Positions 45,202 to 58,512 of a stretch of 64,000 nucleotides of DNA are shown piece after piece; within the stretch, counting starts at the first letter, position 1; every line of letters begins with the position of its first letter. Origin of the DNA: Cunninghamia lanceolata (lineage: Eukaryota; Streptophyta; Pinopsida; Cupressales; Cupressaceae). The stretch spans positions 124,001-188,000 of the forward strand of contig BSBN01000845.1 of the NCBI GenBank assembly GCA_027924645.1, read 5' to 3'. The notes under the pieces are model-generated. The model saw only the letters and a list, made by a program, of their open reading frames with translations. It made no database searches and was not told the DNA's origin. The translations under genes were made by a program, and so were the position numbers.

Positions 45202-45957
45202 TGTTGGGAAATAGACTTGTTGTACACCTTGCATAATATTGTATTATTTTATTTATGTAAAATAAATATTTATTTGTGGTGCATCTTAATTGATGTGTTT
45301 AGACACATTAGATATTTAATTGGGTGCCACTTGTATAAGTTGTATGTAACATTGAGTTAATTATTTAATGTGTGTGGGACACATAGAGTAATTAATTGTT
45401 TATTTGTAATTATTTAATTGTTGGGAAAATTGTAGTACCAATGATTAAATGAGGGGGTCAATGGTTTTGTGTATCCATGGTTTTGGAACACATGGTTTTA
45501 CCCAATTCTACTTCTTGTATTTATGTGATCTTGGTCTATAAAAGCAAGCACATGGTCACTAGTTGTGGGTTGGTTGATTCATCATTGTTGGTGTATGGGA
45601 GGTTGTGTGAGAGGTTGTTGTATTGAGTTTTCTCTTGTGAGTGCATTTTGTGAAGCTTGGCACAGGATTTGTGGATTCATGCTTGGACACATGGAGGATG
45701 CATTTGAGGAGCTTAATGTTTCAGAGGTATTCATGAAGACTCATGAGAATGTAATGTAATATATTATTGTTGAATAATACATTTGAGTGTGGATGATTTT
45801 GGAGGCTGGTTTTTTCCCTCTTAAGGGTTTTCCCAAGGTATATCTTGTGTTATCTTGTGTTTGTCATTTGATCTTTGCATTATGGTTACATGTATGCATC
45901 ATTTTCTCCTTATGGATTATGTGAAATTTTATTTATTGAACTTGCAAATTCCTAACA
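45202..45957 (+). repeat. 5' LTR of the LARD
   Basis: 756 bp. TATA box TATAAAAG at 45537-45544, and the box GGGTTTTCCCAAGGTATA ending about 45843. A 64-codon frame (45565-45759, MGWLIHHCWCMGGC...) lies just after the TATA box and is also open in the 3' LTR. Confidence 0.92.
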
Positions 45958-48900
45958 TGTCATATCAGAGCCATGTTTATGGTTGAGGGAGGTGTGAGCT
46001 CCCTGGTTTGTTATAACCCTTGTATGTGTAGATCTGATGCAAAATGGAGGTCATGGCAATGCTGGAAAAGATTTGAGACATTACAAGGTTTTGTACATGT
46101 TGTGTTGTAGATATGGGGTTTTTGGTGTTGCAAATTTGTGGAGAATATTACAGATCTGGTGTTTGAAAAATCATGACAAAAGAGGGTTTTTTGGATCGCT
46201 TCAATGAGGGTTTTGAGGAGGTATTTTCATAGATGACCTCCTGTGCAAAAACAAATCTCACTGTTGGATTCAGGAGGCCCGAGAGGCGAAGAAAAACATA
46301 TCATTTGGTCTATTTTGGCCATTGTGGCCTGGAGAATTTTGTTTCCCATGTTGCCCTATTCGGTCATACGGATCTGCATGTATGACAGTGAAAAAATTAA
46401 AAAATAAAAATAAAAATGTTCTTGCACTGTTCTATAGTTTTAAAAATAATTGAAATTTTTTTAAAAAACTATAGAGGATTTTTTAAGATTAATAAAAAAA
46501 TGAATTTGGGGTGGGGATCCGCAGACCTCATACCCAGCCTGCCCGTGGCATAGTGCCTGTTAGCACAGGCCGTATGACATGGCAAGGGTTGTTCGGCCCC
46601 TGCCGATCAGCTGTGGTCGTGGTCGGCAGGCCTTAGTTCCTCAGTCCAATGTCGGTTCGACAGGCTGGGCCGAGCCCCTGGCCTGTGGCTAGATCCCGGG
46701 CCAGTAATTATTGCCGATGACTAGCACAAGCCCTACGTGGGTTTTTTAAAATGGATTTTAAAACTTTTCAAATCAGCTTTTAAAATGGTTTCAGATTTGC
46801 CTGTGTGGCATGATAAACTTTTAAAACCTATCTTTTCCTTGGAGTCCATCGTACAACCGTACACTACGTCAGCATGTCAGTTCGGTGCCACATCACCTCC
46901 ACCACGTCAACAGAAAACACATTCATTTGCCCAGTCAGCATGATGACATTAGTGATGATGTCATGCCACATTAGTACGTATGGACAGGGTCCCACCAGGG
47001 GTCCCCTTTTAGCCCTCGAAGGGCATTTTCTTCCGGGGGCATAACTTTCGCCCACAATATCAAATTTTTGAATTCTTATAAGAGACGAAAGGGTCTCTCC
47101 AAGAACTACATAGTGGTATAGGTTTAGTTATCATATTTTTTTATGTGTTAGAATTTGGTGCCTAAAGTTAGACATTCCTCTCGGATAATTTTATGCTCAT
47201 AACTTTTGCATACAAAATTAGATTTTTGATTTCGGATAAGTGTTGGAGAGCTATTGTGGTGTACTATAGTTTGGATCATGTAGATTTTTAGTTTGATGTG
47301 TAGAGAGAGATTGGTACTTGTTTGATCACTTGTAGGAGCCTGAGATTTAGGGTGGAATTGTGAGAGCATTTAAATGGATTTTTGGGCACAAACTTGTTGG
47401 AGTGCATGTTGTTATGAGACCATTAGCATGGTATAGTAGGTTTTCAGGTTTGGTACTTCCATATACAGGTTTACAGGTGTTTTTAGAGTTTGGACTTCGA
47501 TGGAGATAGGTACATAGGTTGTCTTCTAGTTTGAGGACATGATTCATACGTATGTGAGACTAGGAGTCTCATTTTAGTGGGAGTTGAGTACAGGTACAAT
47601 GATGACGATGATTATGATGTCATGGATATGCAGGTACACTTTTGCATTGGCACTCCATGATCATGTATGTGGTTGACAGGTATTGGCTATGATGTTTGAT
47701 TCATGATTACATGTGGTGTTTGGTGTAGTTTTAGGAGGTTGTTCTTGTCTCCTAGATGCTTGATTAGTTCATTGACTATGGTTACTTGTGTGTGGACTTG
47801 TTTGGCAAATTAAATCTAGTGTTGATTTGGTGTTTGAGTCTTGGAGTCTACAGGTTGTCTTCTTTAATATCTCAGTTTGCATGTTACTAATGTGATGATG
47901 AGTTTTCATGTTACATTTGTTTTGGATCTTCGAGTTATGTAGTTTTTTGGATTAGATACCCCTTGGCTATAGTGGGATGACTCAGATGTGGATTGTCTTT
48001 ATCCATGAGATTGATTTAGTGTTTATGTAGACTTTGTTAGTTGGCCTTATCTATGGTCATTTGTACATTGGTATGAGAGAATGGATGATTAGAGTGCATG
48101 GATAGTCGATTATTGAGACTTATAGCATGTTTATCATGATGTCATGGATAGCTTGGATATATGGTTTTATGTGAGCTTTTGACAGTGATGGTTTTATCTT
48201 CTTGGTTTGGAGATCATGGTTTACTCTACCTTTTGGGAGTTGTTGATGTTACAGTGGGACTCCTTGATTGGGTTGGGGCCATAGATAATCTTCTTTTAGG
48301 AGATGGTTACTTTGTTTCCATGTATAGCTCAGTGTCACGATTCAGTGGGATCTTTGATAGTGATGTGGATTCATCATTTGTGATGGATGATCTTCTGTAG
48401 TGGTTTGGGTGTCTAGAGAGGCTCTTGGATTATGATTCTTGTTTCAGTGAGAGTTTTTTGACATTCTAAGTTCTATTTTTAGGAGATGTTTATCTTCATG
48501 TGATTAGAGATGTTGATCCTTGGTTTAGAGGTGTTGATATTGTGTCTTGATGGACTCTTAATTTCAAATTAGAGTTTTGACATGATACAGGTTCTCTTGA
48601 GACATGATGTGTGCATTGATGCATGTGATCTCCCAGGAGATGTTAGATCATGATGTCATAATGGGTTCCTTGATTATGCAGATGTGCAGTTGGAGCATTG
48701 TCATTGGTCTTGTTGTTTCTCCTAGTATTGAGTACATTGGTCATGTGGTTGGGAGCTTCATGATAATGTGATGTTGCATTTGGAGTAGCATGTATTGATC
48801 ATGGAGGTGCTCAGATTGGATAATTGGAGACTTAGGTGATTCTAAAGTTCTCTTTGGATTAGAGACACTTGTTGAGACAGTTACTCATTGGAGGTTTCAA

Positions 48901-50147
48901 CAAATAGACCAAGGAGCCTACACCTAGATATGGATGTGAGTTCATTATGGACCTAGAGGAGATTGTTCTTGGAGAGAGTCATTGTGGCTTGGTGTATCCT
49001 GGAGGAGCATTCTCATCGCCACTCTTGGTCTACTCGATGATTTATCATATATGAGGTATTGACCATCCTTTTAGATGCATTTTGCTTTATGTTTTATCTT
49101 CTCATGGATATGGATCTTGAGCTATGGTTATTGGTTCTGAAGTGTTATTTGAGGGATGTTATCATGGTTATCTTTTTGTTCATATGGTTTGATTTATGGT
49201 GTTCACTATGAGGAGTTTAGGAGATGTGATTGGGCTTATTCCTGGTTATGAAATGGTTATGATTTTGATCTACCTTGGTTAGAAAGGCTTACATCCATGT
49301 TGGTTACATGATACATATGTTCATTTGATCTATGAGATTGAATGGTTTGGTGTTGTTGAGGCTTTTCATTTGGGGATGTAGAGGAGATCATACTTGACAC
49401 AACTTAGCACTTTTAGGTGTTGGTGGGATGTTATGATTTATAGGTTTTCTCTCTTTGTCTAATGGCTACTTCCTGGAGGATCATGTTGATATGGTTGGAC
49501 TTTGGGAGAGTTATGGTGACATGTTGTGATAGAGTATGCATCGATTTATACTGCATATGTGGATCATTGTGATTGTTATTGATATTATGTTGGCTTGTTG
49601 ATTAGCCACACCTTGGTTTGAGTGTTGATTGGTAGACTTGGTATGACTTGGATCTATTTTTAGATTTGACATTACCCATGCAGTGGGAGTTCCTCGATAT
49701 ATGTGTTCTTCATTGACATGTTTTGTACGTGGATCTTGTGACTGTAGTAAATGGGTTGGATATGTTGTTGGCATGAGTTTATTGACATTGTTGATACCTA
49801 TGAGGTATGTATGGTTGGATGTATTAGCATATGTTGTGGGTGTTATTTCCAGTCATGTGGGTTTTTAGCTTTGACAACAACTTGGAGCCTTTTTGTTATC
49901 ACATTGGATTTGATGCTTGTGTTCTTTGGATTGGTTCATCTTCATCTTGGCATGTTCCTTTTCTTCCATAGGTGGAATGTTGGAGGTTGAGAGGAGTTCT
50001 TGCTTGAGATGGTAGTCATTTTGATTTTATTGAAGGTATCTTGATGGAGCACGAGAGCATGCTAGAGATTTATGTGATTTCATGTTTGCCTATGATGATG
50101 TATTTCATTGATTGACCCTTATGCAATGTATACAACAAGTGGGAGAA

Positions 50148-50902
50148 TGTTGGGAAATAGGTGTTGTACACCTTGCATAATATTATATTATTTTATTTAT
50201 GTAAAATAAATATTTATTTGTGGTGCATCTTAATTGATGTTTTTAGCCACATTAGATATTTATTTGGATGCCACTTGTATAAGTTGTATGTAACATTGAG
50301 TTAATTACTTATGTGCATGGGACACATAGAGCAGTTAATTGTTTATTTGTAATTATTTAATTGTTGGGAAAACGTAGTACCCATGATTAAATGAGGGATT
50401 CAATGGTTTTGTGTATCCATGGTTTTGAAACACATGGTTTTACCTAATACTACTTCTTGTATTTGTGTGAGCTTGGTCTATAAAAGCAAGTAAATGGTCA
50501 TTAGTTGTGGGTTGGTTGATTCATCATTGTTGGTGTATGGGAGGTTGTGTGAGAGGCTATTGTTGTATTGAGTTTTCTCTTGTGAGTGCATTTTGTGAAG
50601 CATGGCATGGGATGTGTGGATTCATGCTTGGAGACATGGAGGATGCATTGGAGGAGCTTGATGTTTCAAAGGTATTCATGGAGACTTGTGAGAACGTATT
50701 ATAATATCTTATTGCTGAATAATACATTTGAGTGTGGATGCTTTTGGAGGATAGGTTTTTCCCTCTTGAGGGTTTTCCCAAGGTATATCGTATGTTATCT
50801 TGTGTTTGTCATTTGATCTTTGCATTATGGTTACTTGTATGCATCATTTTCTCCTTATGGGTTATGTGGAATTTTATTTATTGAACCTGCAAATTCCTAA
50901 CA
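50148..50902 (+). repeat. 3' LTR of the LARD
   Basis: 755 bp, partner of 45202-45957. TATA box TATAAAAG at 50479-50486. The short frame (50507-50704) is open here as well despite substitutions and a 3-base insertion. Confidence 0.92.
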
Positions 50903-53900
50903 ATTATCTTGTTTATTTTTTAAGAAAATCTAAATAATCAATTTATTAATTATTCTATTGGCTAATTTATTTAAATAGTCTTATTGTTGATTTAATATAT
51001 TCAAATTTTTAAAGTATGGGAAAAGTAATGTGCATAATTAAGTCTAATATTCCAAGTGGTTTTTTCTAGATGTATTCGCAATCACAATGAATATGACTAT
51101 GACTTGCTACAATTTATCTTCTACCATTTATCTCGAGTCCCTACACTTGGCCTACGAAAAACAATTTGCAAATTAATGTGTACAAACAACAAAGTCTATG
51201 GTGATGGTGAAAATAGACTCAAAGTTTCTAGAAACAGCTTGATTAAATCTAAACTTGGCATTGGATAAGGCATATACGATAGTGTTTGTTTCTATTATGG
51301 ATTTAATTCCATCTAAGAAACTACTCTTTTTGAAATTTATCACATGAACATGTAGTTGTCTACTCACTACTATTATTTAAATTGCAGTTTAGTTTATTTT
51401 TGTATTACTTCTAGGTAAATTGCAATTTTATTTTTTGGACATTTTTATGTTTTTTTACATGAATTGTAATCTATATTCATCCACATGGGTTCTAGAAGTA
51501 TGTAGATGTTGTCAAAATATTTTACTTCTTTTAAGTTCATGATTGCCTCATTTTCCCTTTTTTCCATGCAATTCGGGAGGGTATTTTTGAACTTTGCTTA
51601 TTATTAATATTTTGAGTTCGTATAGGTATAACATAGATTCAAGAGCCCGCATCCATACCCATGTTACGAGAAACAAGAAACAAGAAATGAAACAAAAATA
51701 GGCTTCAACTGAGAAATTGGGGCTTAAGGTTAGAGGGGAAGGAACATTTTAGATATTTTTACCCAAATGTCATATCCAAAAACACACTTCATATGTAGTA
51801 CACTACAAACAATATTTACTTACAAGAGAAACCTTAATTGTTCCATACTTTTAGTTTCATTATTATAAGGAGATATTGGTGTCTTCATATAAAATATAAC
51901 ATGAAGCAAAAAATTAAGAAACACGATGACATTGATTGACTAAAACAACTAATCAAAAGACAAAATTATCATGGAGAAATATTGAAATGATTATCTATGT
52001 AAAAATTAGATTTTACTTTTCTAAATGCTTTTTTGGTTCTAACTTGACCATTCAATTGTTGTAGGCAAGAAATAGTCATTTCTAGTGAAAACCTTTGCTG
52101 CTCCATTTCTAATAATGCAATTCTCAATAAGTTCTTAATATGAATAGAGAAGTTGTTTGGATTCTTACAATTAGTTAGATCAGTCAATTTATTTTTTCCC
52201 TCAATCTTTTCTCATCTAAATTTTCATACCTCTACAACAATTTTTTTTTATCTCAAGCTACTTTAGCTACATTTAATGAAGGTAATATGAGAGACAAGGT
52301 CGAAAAGGTGGCATTATTTCCTCATGTTACATATGCTTCCCACACATAGAGCTTTGAAAAATCAAAGATTACACCTTATTGCAAAAGGAATCATTTGCTT
52401 GAAAATCCTATGTGTCAAATGAAAATTTTAAGATAGATAGATCTTATGAGTATCTTTAATTTTACTTGCAAAGTAAATTTATGAAGTGTCAATTTTGCTT
52501 GGGCTCCATAAATTTTTAAAATGCTAAAAAAATATAATCATAAAATGTGTGTGGCCAATCAAAGATAGGAGCTCGACTTTTGATTCTCACATATATGAAC
52601 AAACCTTATTACTAGGCAAGTCACATGAAGAGCAAGTTTCCTATAAAACAAAATATACAAACGTAGCTTGAATTTAAACAAGAGAGTCCATTCCAATCTA
52701 TACAGTTTGTAGTTATTATACCAACACACTTCATTTTATTAGTATTAATATGATGACCACCAATTTAGGAAAGACAATTATGCATCTGTTGAATCCTTCC
52801 TTGGTGACATTGCATCTTCCATTGAATTCTCCCACAATATTATCAATATGTCCTAGAGCCCTCCTATTATTAGGGGTTGTTGCATCTAAACTTACTTTTT
52901 GCTATTACTTTGAAGAATTATTAGAAGAATGGGCAAGTAAATTGTAAGTAACATTTCATGATAATGGGTATTAGAAAGGAATTGAAAAGACCCAGGTACC
53001 TCCTCCATGTACTAGTTTGGAAGCCATCTTGCTTCTTTTGACTAGGCTTTCTACAAAATATTAGAAAAGAAGCATCATAAATAGCATAATACATTTAAAG
53101 AGTGCAATATCATGTTCATCCCACAAACTAAAAAATACACTATAAATCTTCTAGTATATGCATTTAGCAAAAGGTGGAAAATACATTCATGAATTGACAC
53201 TATACACCTATTTAATTTTTTTTCCTTTGTATAGACTGTGTATTGAATGTCAATCATTTTTCAACATTTCCTTGTCATTAGTGCCTAACATTAGTTTCAT
53301 GCATATGAACATCGAATCTATCATAAAACTCTCACCATCACTTATTAGTCATTGTTGCTTTACCTATCATGACACCTATAGCAATTAATGCCCTTGTGTA
53401 GAGAATTTCATAAAGTTGTGTAAATTTTCCTATATATAGTAGGAATTGCAATGCATTACAACCTATGATTTATGTAATTATCACTCAAACACCAAGTGAC
53501 TAACACATCCCTCCATCCATCCCTACCATTTCATGATGATATAATAATATTCCTTACAATACAATCACATCATGCCTCCCCATCACAGCATCATCACCCC
53601 ATCACTTTCAACTAAATTACCCCACCATCTGGGGGTACAACTAGTTGTCCATGTCATCCTATTGCACATTTATAAGCCAAACTTTTAATCCTCGTGGCTT
53701 GTGTTTATTTTAAACAAAAATAGAAAGTTTATTTGCTTCCATGTTGCAAAGCAAGGAAGCTAACTAGATACATTTGTGAATTATGCCAAGGAGGGTCAAG
53801 AGAGGGTTTCTTCATCTTCTTCTTTGAACATTGATAATTACCCATGTCTTACTTGTTATAAATGTCTTTTCTATTCAAAATGCCTTTGATATAGTAGTTT

Positions 53901-55380
53901 ACTCATTATTCTCTATGTAGTTTGAGAAAGAGTTGTTTAAATTGATAATGGCATCAATTGAATGTGTGAATGGTTTCTCCCAAAGTACCAGTCACAATGG
54001 AGAGCACGATGAACTCCAATATAGATGACCAACATCCAAAGCCTTGTAATATCTCGTTCTCTCTTACATCTGTCCAAAGGGTATTGATTTTGCAAGTTTA
54101 TATTAGATTTGAAGTCTTAATTTGTGAGTGGTAAATGGGATAATGTTTATATGTGTTGTGTATTATTATAGTTTTCCCAAGGGCACTATAAGGATTCACA
54201 AAGGGTTTCTAGAGATTTTTATTTGACCATTTACTTCATATCTTTCTACTCCAATAGCTCTTTGTTTAGTATGTAAGTTTTTTCAACTGTATAGACAATT
54301 TTTTTGATTGGATTTATTGGGGTTGTAGGATTTTTATCTGGTTTTAGAAAAATATGATAACCATTATTTGTAAATAGCTAGTTGTAAGGTGCATTTTGTA
54401 AGGAAAATATCTACTTGTAAATGTAATGTTCATTATTCAAAAGTAGGGGTTCAACCTTCACAAAAAATATTGTTGGTATAAATACTGATTGAAAATACAA
54501 ACAACACTATAAATTTCTTGCTATCAACTAACAAACACACCCATTAAACTATATTTTAAGATTACCCATAGACAACAATTATAAACCAACACTTAATTTC
54601 CATATTTTGACTAATAAAATGGTGGCAACTTAATCTAGGACATCTCTATTCCAAGTGTAATAGCTTACTAATCCTCTATACAAATGGTAAATATTCACTC
54701 TATATTTAAGAATAAATTCTTAAGAATAAAAACTTATACTATATGAATAAGTACCAATAGATAATGACAAGTTGTTAAAGGAATAGGTACAAGACTAAGG
54801 AATATTATTCTTGCTCATTAAGATGGCCTTCTGAAGCACAAAAAAATCATAGTTATTTTCTTATCTCCATCAATGTCATGTGCCATTTGCCTAATGTACA
54901 TGCCCTATGCCCTATGAATTTTACATACTTTTGTTTATGACAAATTTCCATGCTCTATTCAACATACAACATGTAGATAGGAGAAACAAAAATCACTTGA
55001 GGTATGATTGAACTAGTTGTTGTAGATGACTTATAGTCTGGATGAATTAACAACCATGGTTGGAACTTCAAAAATTAAGATTAAAATAGGAAAAATTGCC
55101 ATACTCTAAATTCATAGGGTGATTGAAAGCCTATTTGAAGTTACACAATTTTTGAAACTACTAGAATTGAAGTGAATACTGTTGACACCATACTCTCCAC
55201 CATATAACCCAAATAAATAATCTCTTAACTCTCATCTCTCTAAAATTGATCATGAATTACATCTTGAATATCAAACCTTTTTCATAATCATCATCAAAAT
55301 TTATAGAATCAATTTACTTATATTAAATCCATTTTTCATGTGCCTCACTAGATGTTCCTAAAGGTAATTTTTCTTCCAAG
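50903..55380. other. AT-rich spacer, no gene recognised
   Basis: Long AT-rich stretch with no family match on either strand, no LTR ends and no inverted repeats that I could find. Confidence 0.4.
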
Positions 55381-55389
55381 GTGGCAATT

Positions 55390-55829
55390 TATTTTCTCTT
55401 GTCAATGGGTGAAGATAAATCTATTTTATAAGCTTGTTTCTTTGGGACAATGGGTTGAACATAAGACACATCCCAAGGGTAAAATTCCTCAAGGACCTTG
55501 GCATACAAGATAGTTGCAACTAAAAATATAATTATTTGTTAAAAATAGAAAATTGGTTGAACTTGTCCTTGATTAAAGCTTCCTCATGTGGATAGTAAAT
55601 ATTCCTTCTTTGTAGTTAAGAAATCAATTAGCTTCCCTCCTAGATCATAGTGCCTATGTCTCATTTTTGAGAAATCAAAGGGTTTAACATAGCTAGAAAT
55701 ATGAGGAATGCTACTAAAATGGTATTGTTCACCTAACATGATGAGCAGAAAGTAAGGATAACTAGCAAGATTCATTTTTTCAACACATATGCAAATCCTA
55801 TCGCTAATTGAAAGAAAACATCCATTCAT
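55390..55829 (-). other. Coding-like remnant, unknown
   Basis: A minus frame of 81 codons (55829-55584) and, after breaks, a stretch reading VLEEFYPWDVSYVQPIVPKK and KIDLSSPIDKRK (55510-55400) look protein-like in composition. They may be a decayed transposon gene. No family is recognised. Confidence 0.25.
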
Positions 55830-56129
55830 TGATATCTTACACAGAACCTATGCAAGTTTAAAAAAACAAGTGTGTTTTTCAACTTATATTTATAAAAAAA
55901 CTATGTTCTTTTCATCCAATTCAAGTGTTAAAACTTGCTTTTTATATCATATGTTATTTTTAGTGTAAGAAGTTGAATAAACTTTTTCTTACAGTTGAGA
56001 TGAGTACTCTAGAGAAAAGTTCTAGTGATTTGGTTGCAAAAGATAAGTCCAATATGGGTTTAGCCCCTAGAAATTATAAGTTTCTAGTAACAATTGAATA
56101 GAAACAACTATAAATGAAAATCTGATTTC

Positions 56130-56795
56130 AACTGTAATTTATAAATATTTAATTATGCAGAACCAAAATGGAGATAGTATGAAATCAACACAAATAAATA
56201 ATGGAATAAAAGATCAAACACATAACACAGTGTTTACGTGGAGAAACCCTTTCGGGAAAAAAGCTCCACACAAGAAGAGATGCACCAGTCTGTATTAACT
56301 TCAATAGAGTTTACAATATAACACTATCAATCTCCTCTTCAATCTTCAATCCAACAACACTTTTTTTCTAGTCTCAACCCTTCTACTCTCTCTTTCACAG
56401 TCATAATACAATATCCTCATAAAGGGGTTGCCTTCTAAGACAAGAAAATCCAACATAACCTCTATCATCAAATCTATGACCTAATATTGAACGGTCCAGA
56501 TTTACAATGACAATATGTGTGTGTGTGGCTTTTGGGGGCGTTACCCCTAAACCCCTACCAGGATGCATGACCCCCAAACCCCCTACTAGGGGATGGTCCC
56601 TCTAGACCCTGCACCTCTTAGAATGAAATGTGCTCCATAACCAACATCTGTCAGGTACGAGGATCAAACATGCGACTGAAATAGGATCACTAATTGGTGA
56701 AACCTTTCATCCCTTATGGGTGATTTACAAACAATAATTGGAATAATAAATTACATAGGATTGACAAGGTTGATGGCACCTTAATCGTAACAACA
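56130..56795 (-). repeat. Decayed Copia LTR
   Basis: Reversed relative of the LTR at 61984-62816: both have ACGTGGAGAAA, CCCTTTC and a CTCCACA motif followed by GTATTAA and TTTACAATA. Its own start lies near TGTTACGATTAAGGTGCC (56792). The left end is unclear. It includes a GT run and a CCCC-rich inverted stretch (56510-56610). Confidence 0.5.
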
Positions 56796-57687
56796 AGGGC
56801 AAGGAAAAGATAGAAGAAAGTATTAATACTTTCTAAAATGACAAAAAAAGGAAAGAACATGTGAACATTCAAGTAATGGTCTCCTGGTTGAGGAAGAAAA
56901 AGAAAAATTAGCTAAATAAAATGATTATGTTGAGGAACCATTCATTGAGTGTCAGTTTCCTAAATAGTGGGATGACAATGGCAGTAATGATAGTAGCTAG
57001 GATGAGAAGATGAGTCTAGCAACCTATGAATCTAACTATGAGCCTAGGCCTATTTTTAAATTTTTCTATAACTTTCTCCAAATCAAACGGATGAGAAAGA
57101 AATATTAAGGAATTTGGCCACTCCAGATGTGATGGCACCCTCCAGAAATTACCAAAATACCCCAAAAAATGAGTGGCCTCCAAGACCACCTCAAGCTCTA
57201 CACAGTCTAGAAAAAATCTCTTGGCCCCCTATGGAAACAGTGCCTAAATATACTCATTTATAATTGATATTAGGGTTTTGAGAGTTTTCAAGAATAATGG
57301 TGCAATTGGATTATGACCAAAATGACCCCAAATTTAGACCATTTGTAAAACTCAAAAAGACAAACACATCCAAAAACCTAAATGAAGATTAGCTTCCTGA
57401 ACTCCAAATCTAGTGAAATAAAAGTTAATCCTAACTATCTCAAGCCTTTCAAAGATAATGGTGAAGTCTATATCATTGTACCAATCACCAAAAATTAGCT
57501 CACACCCAAAACCTAAAAAACTAATATCTCTCATAATCTTGTTTCTTTTGTCAAACCGTTCTAATTATTTAGATCATCTAAAGATGCAAGAGAAGAGTAT
57601 GTTGGGTTTTTGAGAAAAATACATGCACACTGAATTGCCCCCAAATATCTCAAAAAATAAAAAAGATGGACTAGACTAGGACATCAT

Positions 57688-57960
57688 GACTCTGATACCA
57701 TGTTGGATTTTGTAATAAAAAGAAAACAACTAAGACCAAATACCATAGTGATAGACACAACACTACTGAATATTAGATGATATGATAAACAATGTTATTC
57801 CCATTAATCAAGAAAGCAAACACATAGCAAACAAGAGAGCATGAGAGAATGAAATACAAATGAAAAGCTAGGTGAGTTCATTTATAGGAAACACAAAAGA
57901 CAAGGAAGGTGGAATATGAAGAGACACCACTCACCTCACTCACCATTATTATCCAAAATA
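57688..57960 (-). repeat. Copia LTR end with primer binding site
   Basis: Minus-strand TGGTATCAGAGTC (57700-57688) follows directly on an LTR end AAAATCCAACA (57711-57701). A minus TATA-like CCTATAAATGAAC lies near 57890. The far LTR end is not found. The sequence below 57687 reads as a leader without gag. Confidence 0.6.
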
Positions 57961-58049
57961 AGCCTACCTAAGGGAGCTAAACTTGATAGAAATACCAAAT
58001 TCTGGGGGATTTTCTGTGGCTTTGTTTTGCATGTGGCTTCAAATGATTC

Positions 58050-58158
58050 TTGGAGCAAATTTGAGCTCACCATTGAGTTCACAACATCTGAGAAAGTTAG
58101 TTTTGCCTTTTATTTTGTCTAAATCAGACACCAGAGGCCAAATCTACAAGGGTTTTAA
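58050..58158 (+). repeat. Dispersed repeat shared with 20691-20800
   Basis: Same order of words in both places: CTTGGAG, TTGAG(T/C)TCACCATTGAGTTC, CTGA(A/G)AAAGT, ATTTT(A/G)TCTAAAT(T/C)AGACA. Copy 1 follows an LTR, so this is probably a retroelement leader. Confidence 0.65.
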
Positions 58159-58512
58159 GTTGGGAGGTGCAAGCCAGATCTGGTAGGTACATGTACTTGT
58201 TACTAAATTATGTTCACACCTAATTTAGTAAGGCCTAAACATCAATTGTTTAGAGGGTGTACAATTTTTTTTGCTTATGCAAGATCATCCAGTCAATGTC
58301 TAACAACTTGACAGAGGACAAGTGCAAAATCACTCATCAAAATCATGTAACAGCTCAAGTTGAGTTGTTACATCATCCTGGTAAGTGAAATCATCTACGA
58401 ACAAGAAAGTAGGCATTCAAAGAATGAAGAGAATTGATGGAGTTCATGTTTCAGTTGCTGATTATTCATTATGTTTCAGTGCAAGTAAAAGAGGTATTTA
58501 TAGACTGTCAAA

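Larger units (their letters stand above)
45202..50902 (+). mobile_element. Complete non-coding Copia-type element (LARD)
   Basis: 5' LTR 45202-45957 and 3' LTR 50148-50902, both TGTTGGGAAATAG...TTCCTAACA. Flanks GTTAT and ATTAT form a 5-bp target duplication with one change. A primer site close to TGGTATCAGAGCC (45960-45972, two changes) follows the 5' LTR, and a classic Copia purine tract AAGTGGGAGAA (50137-50147) precedes the 3' LTR. The 4.19-kb interior has no gag or pol similarity and no frame above 90 codons, so it is a large retrotransposon derivative moved by enzymes of other elements. 46515-46720 is GC-rich leader; the rest is GT/AT-rich. Confidence 0.9.

Noticed and set aside
47041..50140. 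Possible gag or pol remnants in the LARD interior
   Set aside because: I looked for gag, protease, integrase and RT motifs in all frames and found none.
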